Positions 50,006 to 57,815 of a stretch of DNA of 60,411 bases are shown in pieces (within the stretch, counting starts at the first letter, position 1; every line of letters starts with the position of its first letter). The stretch is from Sphingobacteriales bacterium UTBCD1 (GTDB lineage Bacteria > Bacteroidota > Bacteroidia > Chitinophagales > Chitinophagaceae), in contig MWTC01000022.1 of the NCBI GenBank assembly GCA_002066995.1, positions 1-60,411 on the forward strand, in the 5' to 3' direction. The notes below the pieces were generated by a model, which saw only the letters and a program-made list of their open reading frames with translations, was not told the origin of the DNA and made no database searches. Made by a program: the position numbers and the translations under genes.

Positions 50006-50608
50006 TTGAAAAAAATACTTTTCTTGATTTTCACCCTGACTTTGTGTTTTGCAATCCTGTTTTCCTGCAACAGCAATTATACTATCGGGAAGAGAAAAGG
50101 GTATTTTAAAATAGATTTTCCTGAAAAAAAATACAAACTCTTTGACCAGGCGGGCTATCCTTACAGTTTTGAGTATCCGGATTATGCGACGATTGTGAAA
50201 GACACTACCTTTTTTGAAGATAAACCGGAGAACCCCTGGTGGATCAATGTGGATATACCGCAGTTTGCTGGCCGTATCTATATAAGTTATAAAGTAATAA
50301 CATCAAGGAATAAGTTAGATTCCCTGGTAAGCGATGCGTTCAAGATGGCATACAAGCAGCATGTCACTATATCAACCGGTATTACGGACAGTGTGATGAA
50401 AACGCCAAACGGGATCGAAGGAATTTATTTTTCACTATCAGGTAATACCGCCACTGCCAACCAGTTTTTTCTCACCGATTCTACAAAAAATTTTCTCAGG
50501 GGCGCATTGTATTTTAACGCCACTCCCAATGCAGACTCACTGGGCATAGTGAATGATTTTTTAAAACAGGATATCAAACACCTGATTAATACACTTAAAT
50601 GGAAATAG
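50006..50608 (+). CDS. gldD: gliding motility lipoprotein GldD
   Basis: 200 aa from TTG 50006. Lipobox LFSC (C21) and the family pattern KRKGYFKIDFPEKKYKLFD, YPYSFEYPDYATIVKDT, PENPWWINVDIPQFAGRIYI. GldD is required for gliding and the type IX secretion-linked machinery in F. johnsoniae. Spacing of 11 bp to gldE shows a shared transcript. Confidence 0.92.
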   Translation: MKKILFLIFTLTLCFAILFSCNSNYTIGKRKGYFKIDFPEKKYKLFDQAGYPYSFEYPDYATIVKDTTFFEDKPENPWWINVDIPQFAGRIYISYKVITSRNKLDSLVSDAFKMAYKQHVTISTGITDSVMKTPNGIEGIYFSLSGNTATANQFFLTDSTKNFLRGALYFNATPNADSLGIVNDFLKQDIKHLINTLKWK

Positions 50609-50653
50609 AACAGTTCAATAAATCCAGGTAAACACACGGCATTTAAAAAATAT

Positions 50654-50661
50654 TACTTTTG
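50654..50661 (+). promoter_or_regulatory. candidate -7 box of the DUF3109 gene
   Basis: TACTTTTG fits TAnnTTTG exactly and is 17 bp before the TTG start at 50679. No clear -33 element. It would let the DUF3109-LutB pair be expressed apart from gldD. Confidence 0.4.
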
Positions 50662-50678
50662 AAAACAATTAAGAGCCC

Positions 50679-51296
50679 TTGATAATAATAGATAATATAC
50701 TGGTCAGTGATGATGTGATTGAGAAAAAATTTGTTTGTGATCTTGATAAATGTAAAGGCGGTTGTTGTGAAGAAGGAGATGCCGGAGCACCATTAAGTGA
50801 TGATGAATTGAAAACGATAACTGAAGTTTTTGATAAGGTAAAGCCCTATCTTACCGGCGATTCGGTTAAGGAAATCGGGAATAAAGGAAAGTATGTGTAC
50901 CATGAGGAATTCGGATGGGTTACCCCGACAATCGGGAGTGATCAAGGAATTTGTGTTTATGGGATCAGGGACCGGAACGGGATTATTAAGTGTGCATTTG
51001 AACAGGCATACAATGATGGAGTGATCGGCTGGAAAAAACCGGTGAGTTGTCACCTCTATCCTGTCACTGTCAAAAAAGGAAAACCCGGTGAGTATGACAA
51101 GGTAAATTATGAACCAAGGGAAATATTATGCAGCCCGGCTTGTGTGCTGGGTAATAAACTTGGAATTCCTGCATATAAGTTTGTTAGGGATGCACTGATC
51201 AGGAAATTCGGGAAAGAATTTTATCATGCTTTGGATGTAGCTGCAAAGCTGCGCCAGGCTTCAGAAGAGAACGAAAAAATAAGAAACAGTCTGTGA
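50679..51296 (+). CDS. DUF3109 family Cys-rich protein
   Basis: 205 aa from TTG 50679. Cysteines are clustered in CDLDKCKGGCCEEGDAGAPL and again in CHLYP and CSPAC, a pattern like the YkgJ-type zinc/iron cluster proteins; the family (DUF3109) has no assigned function. Its stop overlaps the GTG start of the LutB-like gene by 4 bp, so the two are translationally coupled and probably work together on Fe-S chemistry. Confidence 0.88.
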   Translation: MIIIDNILVSDDVIEKKFVCDLDKCKGGCCEEGDAGAPLSDDELKTITEVFDKVKPYLTGDSVKEIGNKGKYVYHEEFGWVTPTIGSDQGICVYGIRDRNGIIKCAFEQAYNDGVIGWKKPVSCHLYPVTVKKGKPGEYDKVNYEPREILCSPACVLGNKLGIPAYKFVRDALIRKFGKEFYHALDVAAKLRQASEENEKIRNSL

Positions 51297-52675
51297 AAGA
51301 AACCGCTGCCAGATTTTTAGCCCGGAGCGCAGTCAAAACTGCCGACAGAGAACATCGCCGTACAATCAATTTCAATATTGGCAAATACAGTGCGGCAGTA
51401 ATACAGGGCAAACAACAGTTTGAAGATCTGTCTTCTGCAAGAGAAAAGGCAAAGAATCTGAAGTGGAGGGTCATGGAAAAACTCGACCAGTATCTTGAAA
51501 TTTTTGAAAAGAACATTTCAGCCCGTGGTGCCAGGGTTATCTGGGCAGAAAATGCGGAGCAGGCGCTGAACGAAGTGGGAAAAATTTGTGCAGCTAAAAA
51601 TTGCAAAACGATAGTGAAGAGTAAGAGCATGGTGACCGAGGAGATCCATCTCAATGATTATTTGGCCGAGAAGGGGATTGAAAGTGTAGAAACAGATCTT
51701 GGTGAGTATATTCAGCAACTGGACGGAGAACCACCGTATCATATTGTGACACCGGCAATGCATAAAAGCAAAGAAGATGTCTCAAGATTATTTGCCCAAA
51801 AATTAGGAACTGACCCAAATGCCACACCGGAACAGCTGACATTGATCGCCCGGTCTATTCTCCGGGAAAAATATGTGCAGGCAGAAATAGGAATAACTGG
51901 CGTTAATTTTATCATTGCAGATGCCGGTGCTGTAGCGATTACGGAGAATGAAGGGAATGCACGCCTGAGCAGCGCCTGGCCCAAAACCCATATTGCTATT
52001 GCAGGTATTGAAAAAGTGATTCCTTCCCTGGCTGATCTTTCTTTGTTTCTTCCGTTGCTGGCAACATTCGGAACCGGACAAAGAATCACCGTGTACAATT
52101 CTATCTTAAGCGGCCCGAGACAGGAAAATGAACCTGATGGCCCGGAGGAGATGTATGTAATTCTTCTTGACAACGGGCGCACCAATTTATTGGCCGATGA
52201 AAGAGTAAGGGAAAGTTTATACTGCATACGGTGCGGTGCTTGTTTGAATGTATGCCCGGTGTATAAAAATGTAGGTGGCCATACCTATGCCACCACGTAC
52301 AGCGGCCCGATAGGATCTGTGATCACGCCACACATGAAACAGATGGATGAATGGAAGCACCTGAGTTATGCTTCTTCTTTGTGCGGAGCATGCACAGAGA
52401 CCTGCCCGGTGAATATTAATATTCATAAATTATTATTGGAAAACCGTAACGAGTCGGTTGATAAAGGTCTAAGTTCTTTTGGTGAACGCATAGCATGGAA
52501 AGCCTGGAAACAGGCCATGTTGCATCGGGGATTGATGAACACCGGAACCGCTAAAATGAAAAACTGGGTAGTGAACTCAATGGTGAAAGGATGGAAAGAG
52601 CATAGAAGTGAACTGGATTTTCCAAAAAGATCTTTTAATCAGTTGTGGAAGGAACAACATAACGGGAATAAATAA
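51293..52675 (+). CDS. LutB-like LUD-domain iron-sulphur protein
   Basis: 460 aa from GTG 51293. The LUD domain (about 70-290) is followed by two ferredoxin-like clusters: CIRCGACLNVCPVY and CGACTETCPVNINIH. LutB is the middle subunit of the LutABC L-lactate oxidase. lutA and lutC are not next to it, so either they are elsewhere or this protein acts with DUF3109 in another pathway. Start overlaps the DUF3109 stop. Confidence 0.9.
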   Translation: MKETAARFLARSAVKTADREHRRTINFNIGKYSAAVIQGKQQFEDLSSAREKAKNLKWRVMEKLDQYLEIFEKNISARGARVIWAENAEQALNEVGKICAAKNCKTIVKSKSMVTEEIHLNDYLAEKGIESVETDLGEYIQQLDGEPPYHIVTPAMHKSKEDVSRLFAQKLGTDPNATPEQLTLIARSILREKYVQAEIGITGVNFIIADAGAVAITENEGNARLSSAWPKTHIAIAGIEKVIPSLADLSLFLPLLATFGTGQRITVYNSILSGPRQENEPDGPEEMYVILLDNGRTNLLADERVRESLYCIRCGACLNVCPVYKNVGGHTYATTYSGPIGSVITPHMKQMDEWKHLSYASSLCGACTETCPVNINIHKLLLENRNESVDKGLSSFGERIAWKAWKQAMLHRGLMNTGTAKMKNWVVNSMVKGWKEHRSELDFPKRSFNQLWKEQHNGNK

Positions 52676-52685
52676 TTAATAGAGA

Positions 52686-53690
52686 TCATACACCTTCGGT
52701 TGCAGGTTGCTCACTTGCCGGTACAGCTTTAAATGCTTTGTTTACCAGGTAAACACCCAGTAAGGCAACCAAACCTCCTATACCGATAAAAACGCTCATC
52801 TTTTCATTCAGTATCAACCAGCCTAAGATCACTGCAACGATCGGATTGATATATGCATAAATAGAAATTTGTTCTGTGGGTAAATGCTGCAATGCATATA
52901 TGTAGCAAATGAATGTAAAAATTGATCCTACCAGTATTAGGTATGCCAGGCAGGCCCACGACTGCCAGGGTATGGAAGTGACCGGTATAGCAATACCTGT
53001 TGTTTTTGTCAGTGTGACCAGGAATGTACCCGAGATCAGCATCTGCAGCCCAAGACTGAAATAAGGATTAAAGCTTGCCACTTGTTTTTTTGTGTAAAGA
53101 GTTCCAAAGGCCCAAGACCAGGTTGAAAGAATGGAAAGAGTGATCCCGAGGCGAAATCCTGAATTAAAGAAATCATGGAAGTGCTCGTAAAATACAATGC
53201 AGACTCCGCCGAAACCGAGTATCAACCCAATAATTGCTTTTACGGGGATTTTTGAAGATAGAAACAGTCCGATCACTACCAGCCAGATAGGGAATATAGC
53301 ACCTATGATGGCGCCTAATCCTGCTGAAATGTATTGAACACCCCAGGTGCTGAGCCCGTTGCTCAATGCAAAATTCAAAATGCTGAGTATGAAAACCGGC
53401 CCCCATTCTTTTCCTTTAGGAAGTTTGACCCCTTTGGATAAAAAATAAATAACATAAATGACCCCGGCAATTAGCTGGCGGATACCAGCAAGCTGTATTC
53501 CAGGCATGCGTTTCACCCCCTGTTCAGAAGCCAGCCAGGTGGTGCCCCAAAAGAAACAAACCATTGCCAATGCAAATGCCGCTTTGGTTTTTGTTCCCTT
53601 CCTGTAAATAGTCAGGGGGTTCAGTACCGATAATTGTTTGATGGAATCACCGGTTTGTGACAGCGCTTTTATAACATCAAAACGGGGCAT
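52686..53690 (-). CDS. EamA/DMT-family transporter
   Basis: 334 aa with ten helices in two EamA repeats; the first repeat starts FALAMVCFFWGTTWLASEQG, the second ILSTWSWAFGTLYTKKQV. The first 35 residues are a hydrophilic extension; a shorter start is possible. Such carriers export metabolites such as amino acids or sugars; substrate unknown. It converges with the LutB gene and follows purH on the same strand after 95 bp. Confidence 0.9.
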   Translation of the reverse strand: MPRFDVIKALSQTGDSIKQLSVLNPLTIYRKGTKTKAAFALAMVCFFWGTTWLASEQGVKRMPGIQLAGIRQLIAGVIYVIYFLSKGVKLPKGKEWGPVFILSILNFALSNGLSTWGVQYISAGLGAIIGAIFPIWLVVIGLFLSSKIPVKAIIGLILGFGGVCIVFYEHFHDFFNSGFRLGITLSILSTWSWAFGTLYTKKQVASFNPYFSLGLQMLISGTFLVTLTKTTGIAIPVTSIPWQSWACLAYLILVGSIFTFICYIYALQHLPTEQISIYAYINPIVAVILGWLILNEKMSVFIGIGGLVALLGVYLVNKAFKAVPASEQPATEGV

Positions 53691-53785
53691 ATTCTCTGAA
53701 TCTCCTTAAAGAGAAACTTGATTATTAAAAACTTTTTAATTCTATTACACTAAAAAAAGTCAAAGTTTCTTTAGCGTTTTTGGGA

Positions 53786-55336
53786 TTAATGTTTAAAATG
53801 TCTCATCCCCGTCATCACCATTACCATTTTGTTTGTAACACAATACTCAATTGAGTCTTTATCACGAACGGAACCTCCAGGCTGAATGATCGCAGTGATT
53901 CCTGCTTCATGAGCCATTTTCACACTGTCATCAAAGGGGAAAAAAGCATCACTGGCCAGAACAGCCCCTTTCAGATCAAAATTGAATTGCTTTGCTTTTT
54001 CAATGGATTGCCTCAATGCATCGATACGGCTGGTTTGACCGCAGCCCTTTCCGATCAGTTGTTTGTTTTTCACCAATGCAATGGCGTTTGACTTTAAATG
54101 TTTGCATACAAGATTGGCAAATTTCAGATCTGCTTTTTCTTCATCAGAGCTTTCTCTTCCTCCTGCTTCCTTCCACTCCGAAAAATTCCCTTCATCGGTG
54201 GACTGGATCAGAATGCCATTTAATAATGAACGCTGATTCTCTTCTTTGTGCTTTATGCCCTGATCTTTATGTCTTAATAGTATCCTGTTCTTTTTCGTTT
54301 TTAAAATGGACAGGGCTTCTTCATCAAACCCCGGTGCGATCATTACTTCAAAAAATATTTCATTGACCACACCGGCTGTCTCTTTGTCAATTATTTTATT
54401 GCAAACCAATACACCTCCGAATGCCGATTCAGGATCTCCCGCCCATGCTGCATCCCAGCTTTCTTTTACTGTGGATCTTTGAGCAATACCGCAAACATTA
54501 GTGTGCTTGATGATGGCAAATACCGCTTCTTCCTTGTGGATTCCGCCTGCCGGATGTGCAGGATCCGGGGCAGCATCATGTATAAGCTGAACAGCAGCAT
54601 CTACATCTACGAGATTATTGTACGAAAGCTCTTTTCCGTTTAATTGCTCAAAGAGTTCATCCAGGTCGCCAAAAAATTTCGCTTCCTGATGAGGATTCTC
54701 TCCATAACGCAATACCCTTTCTTCTTTGTTGAAGATTGTTTCAAAATTTGTTTCGTTGAAGTAATTTGAAATAGCATTGTCATAGGAGGCGCATACATCA
54801 AATGCTTTGCGGGCAAATGTCCTTCTTTGCCCGGTTGTTGTTTCCCCTTTTTGTTCCCTTAATATATTTTCAAGTAAGCTGTAATCCTTTTTATTTGCCA
54901 CCACTACCACGTCTTTATAATTCTTTGCAGCGCCCCTGATCATGGAAGGCCCGCCGATATCAATTTTTTCAATGATCGTTTTTTCCTCTTTAGTGGCCGC
55001 CACGGTTTCTTCAAAGGGATACAGGTCCACAATTACCAGGTCAATTTCAGGAATATTGAATTGTTTCATTTCCTGTATGTGAACAGCGTCGTCTCTTTTA
55101 CCGAGTATGGCGCCAAAGACAGAAGGATGCAATGTTTTCACCCTGCCGCCTAAAATGGAAGGATAGGAAGTCAGCGATTCAACAGGGATAACTTTTAGCC
55201 CGAGTTTCTCAATAAATTGCTGAGTGCCTCCTGTAGAGTAAATGGTTACATCAAGTTCTGATAAAATTTTTACAATAGGCTCAAGGCCATCTTTGTAAAA
55301 GACAGAGATGAGAGCAGACTGAATTCTTTTGTTCAT
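53786..55336 (-). CDS. purH: bifunctional AICAR transformylase/IMP cyclohydrolase
   Basis: 516 aa. The MGS-like cyclohydrolase half (1-190) shows YSTGGTQQFIEKLG and GGRVKTLHPSVFGAIL. The AICARFT half shows RYGENPHQEA, KHTNVCGIA, ASDAFFPFDDSV and IIQPGGSVRD. It catalyses the last two steps of IMP synthesis. Near residues 355-365 (HKDQGIKHKE) a few residues come from a 7-bp-periodic DNA tract and look like a lineage-specific loop insertion. The promoter lies in the 3' end of comEC. Confidence 0.95.
   Translation of the reverse strand: MNKRIQSALISVFYKDGLEPIVKILSELDVTIYSTGGTQQFIEKLGLKVIPVESLTSYPSILGGRVKTLHPSVFGAILGKRDDAVHIQEMKQFNIPEIDLVIVDLYPFEETVAATKEEKTIIEKIDIGGPSMIRGAAKNYKDVVVVANKKDYSLLENILREQKGETTTGQRRTFARKAFDVCASYDNAISNYFNETNFETIFNKEERVLRYGENPHQEAKFFGDLDELFEQLNGKELSYNNLVDVDAAVQLIHDAAPDPAHPAGGIHKEEAVFAIIKHTNVCGIAQRSTVKESWDAAWAGDPESAFGGVLVCNKIIDKETAGVVNEIFFEVMIAPGFDEEALSILKTKKNRILLRHKDQGIKHKEENQRSLLNGILIQSTDEGNFSEWKEAGGRESSDEEKADLKFANLVCKHLKSNAIALVKNKQLIGKGCGQTSRIDALRQSIEKAKQFNFDLKGAVLASDAFFPFDDSVKMAHEAGITAIIQPGGSVRDKDSIEYCVTNKMVMVMTGMRHFKH
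54243..54277 (-). repeat. 7-bp-periodic tract inside purH
   Basis: On the coding strand: TAAGACA, TAAAGAT, CAGGGCA, TAAAGCA, CAAAGAA. Shared bases recur every seven positions. It encodes a Lys/His-rich loop between the two purH domains' conserved blocks. Confidence 0.45.
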
Positions 55337-55367
55337 AGTATTAAAAAAAATTGAGGCAGGCAGGCCG

Positions 55368-55398
55368 CAAAGATAAGTTTAACGAAGATTCATCACAA
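55368..55398 (-). promoter_or_regulatory. purH promoter inside the comEC 3' end
   Basis: Minus strand: TTG (55398-55396), 20 bases, TATCTTTG (55375-55368). Both boxes and spacing fit the Bacteroidota consensus. The ATG is 31 bp downstream. The -33 element lies within comEC coding sequence (stop at 55379). Confidence 0.65.
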
Positions 55399-57490
55399 AA
55401 GCCCCTTTCTCGTTTACGGCGAAAGAAGAGATGCCGAGAGCATCACATTCTTTTTTCCATTTATTCAGTCTCCGGAACGGAACGGAACCATCAAACACTA
55501 CCTGCCCAACTGAAAAAGTGTGCAACAACTTAGTCATATTTAATTTTGGATTTTTTGAGATTACGAGCAGATCAACCGGTATTGTGTGGTTGGTTTCAGA
55601 AAATAAAACAGGGGTATCAACCAGCATGATCTTTTTTGAACCCCAGGTAAAATATTTATTACCCCTTATTGTATCATTGACTTTTGAATTAATGGCCAGT
55701 CTGTGCAGTACTCTTGAAGGCTTTAAGTGAAAATTCCGCAAAAAAGCATCCTGCAACAGATCATTATCCCCGTCAAACAAATAGTCTTTCCCGTAAATGA
55801 TGTCTATAGCCCGTCGCTGCGGCACATTATAAACGATTATCTTTTCCTGGTTACCTGCATCCATGAAGGAATATGCACGGAAGATAAAAAACAACAGCGA
55901 TCCTGCCAGTGCAATTTTCAATCCTGCTTTGTTTTTTCTCATAAGCCAATACCCTGCACCGGTTGTGATCGCATACAATAAAATTGTTTGTACCATATTA
56001 ATCTGCAACCCATCCCATAATGAATAGGGAAGCGATTCAACTCGTTCAATGTAAGTATTCATTAACCCGATCAGCCAGGATAAAGTTTCACCGGCAAGCC
56101 TGGCGACAAACGGGATAAAAAATATGCTGCACAAGAAAATCTCCCCCAGCAGGATCACACTGGACAAAGGAACTGCGATAAAATTGGTCAGCAGGAAGTA
56201 AACGGGAAACTGGTGAAAATGAAACACGCTAAGCGGGAGTGTGAGTATTTGTGCAGCAATGCTGACTGCATTGAGTTTCCAGATGAAATCGAGGATTTTA
56301 TTACGGATATAAAACCAATTGTATATCGGCTGAAAAAAGATTACAATACTCAGAACTGCTGCATAAGAAAGTTGAAACCCGACATCCCACAGCCAGAACG
56401 GATCATAACATAACAGGATAAATGCAGATGCGGCCAGGGTATTATAGACAGAGGCCCTTTTTGCCAGGCTTTCTCCGATTACGATGCAGGTAAACATTAC
56501 AGCTGACCGGATCACTGAAGCCTGTGCTCCCGCAAGCAAACTGAAAAACCATAATCCTGCGATTATCAGTACAGGCCTCAGCCATCTTAATTGTTTTTTT
56601 CTTTGTAACGGTTTTAATAATAAAGACAGTAACCAATATACCAATGCAAGATGCATCCCCGATATGGCAATAATGTGCACCACGCCGGTATTCGTGTATG
56701 ATTGCACTAAATTCTGATCGAGATCGTCTTTATAACCGATCAGCAGCGCTTCGGCAAGCCCCTGCTCCCTTGCGCCAGGAATAAAGGAGCGAATAATACC
56801 GGTCACTTTCTCCCTGACTGAAAAGAGAAATTGATTCAGCCATTTTCCATTATTGTTTTCAAGTATCTCAAATTCTCCGGGTTTCAGATAAACCTGGTGT
56901 GTAATTCCCTGGAATAAAGCATAGCGTTTATAATCAAACCCTCCGGGGTTACCGGAGTTTTTTATTTCCTGCAAAGGTTTGTCAATGCAGAGAGTTGTGC
57001 CGTATTTCAGATACTTTAACGTGGAATCATTTTTTTTACCTGGATCTTTTTTAAAATATAAAATGATCTTTCCTTTGACAGTAATTATATTATCATTATG
57101 AAGCAGAAACTTTACTGAGGCATTTGCTTTAAAAGATTTATTCTTTTCCACTAACGGTTCATCCAATGATATTACCAGCCTGTCTTTCGGAAAATAAGTT
57201 TTACCGAACCATCCCCTGTCATTTTTGATGTTATGATACCCGGTAAGCAATATTCCCAGTGATAAAAATATCAGTCCCCCGGAAATTCCACTCAGCAAAG
57301 AGAGCCGGAACCGTTTGAAGACCGGTAACAAAAAGAACAGGATGAACGCCAGGCTGCTTAGTACCAAAACATACCACCATATCTTGGAGGAGAGCTGCAG
57401 GTACCATTGCAGGATGATCCCGGCCATCAGCGGGAATAACAGGCGAAGGAAAGGCGATCTCTTCCAGAATGGAATTTTATAAAATACCAT
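55379..57490 (-). CDS. comEC: ComEC/Rec2-family DNA uptake channel
   Basis: 703 aa. N-terminal helices (1-75), a DUF4131/OB-like external domain (about 75-220), then the competence membrane core (about 230-530; AEALLIGYKDDLDQNLVQSY, HIIAISGMHLALVYW). The C-terminal 150 residues are in the place of the metallo-beta-lactamase domain, but the HxHxDH nuclease motif is absent, so any strand-degrading activity must come from elsewhere. With comF at 40.3 kb it indicates natural transformation. Confidence 0.92.
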   Translation of the reverse strand: MVFYKIPFWKRSPFLRLLFPLMAGIILQWYLQLSSKIWWYVLVLSSLAFILFFLLPVFKRFRLSLLSGISGGLIFLSLGILLTGYHNIKNDRGWFGKTYFPKDRLVISLDEPLVEKNKSFKANASVKFLLHNDNIITVKGKIILYFKKDPGKKNDSTLKYLKYGTTLCIDKPLQEIKNSGNPGGFDYKRYALFQGITHQVYLKPGEFEILENNNGKWLNQFLFSVREKVTGIIRSFIPGAREQGLAEALLIGYKDDLDQNLVQSYTNTGVVHIIAISGMHLALVYWLLSLLLKPLQRKKQLRWLRPVLIIAGLWFFSLLAGAQASVIRSAVMFTCIVIGESLAKRASVYNTLAASAFILLCYDPFWLWDVGFQLSYAAVLSIVIFFQPIYNWFYIRNKILDFIWKLNAVSIAAQILTLPLSVFHFHQFPVYFLLTNFIAVPLSSVILLGEIFLCSIFFIPFVARLAGETLSWLIGLMNTYIERVESLPYSLWDGLQINMVQTILLYAITTGAGYWLMRKNKAGLKIALAGSLLFFIFRAYSFMDAGNQEKIIVYNVPQRRAIDIIYGKDYLFDGDNDLLQDAFLRNFHLKPSRVLHRLAINSKVNDTIRGNKYFTWGSKKIMLVDTPVLFSETNHTIPVDLLVISKNPKLNMTKLLHTFSVGQVVFDGSVPFRRLNKWKKECDALGISSFAVNEKGAFVMNLR

Positions 57491-57815
57491 AATGAAAGGT
57501 AATTGAGATGGTGAAGGTTTTCAATACCACTTTGCGGGTATTTTGGACGATACGCCTGGTACAAACAAAACAACGGGTGTTCGGGAATAAACTCTAAAAC
57601 AACGGTCGCTATCTTTTTCCGGCGATATAAAATTTTTTAATGTGTTCTGATTTTTTTAATTACCTGGGTAACCGGGTGAAAAATAATTGCTGCTGTTGTC
57701 TATGGGGTGCCATATAAAGGGATATACTCTGAGCAGTGGGTTAATCTTTTGTAATTTTTATTACCGGTACGGTTGCATTTAGCTTCTGTGTACCTTCGTT
57801 TTATCAATTTACGGT
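57491..57815. other. 325-bp divergent intergenic region
   Basis: It holds the comEC promoter on the left. On the right TACCTTCG (57791-57798, plus) is a -7-like box for the propeller-phosphatase gene, 17 bp before its ATG; the TTG upstream is only 15 bases away, so the -33 part is uncertain. No gene or RNA recognised. Confidence 0.5.
57494..57524 (-). promoter_or_regulatory. comEC promoter, predicted leaderless
   Basis: Minus strand: TTG (57524-57522), 20 bases, TACCTTTC (57501-57494), then only ATT before ATG 57490. Spacing fits the consensus; transcription should begin at or inside the first codon. Confidence 0.55.

Noticed and set aside
53700-53770. Imperfect inverted repeat GAAACTTGA/TCAAAGTTTC after purH
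   Set aside because: The stem is interrupted and the T-run is not directly behind it; too weak to call a terminator.
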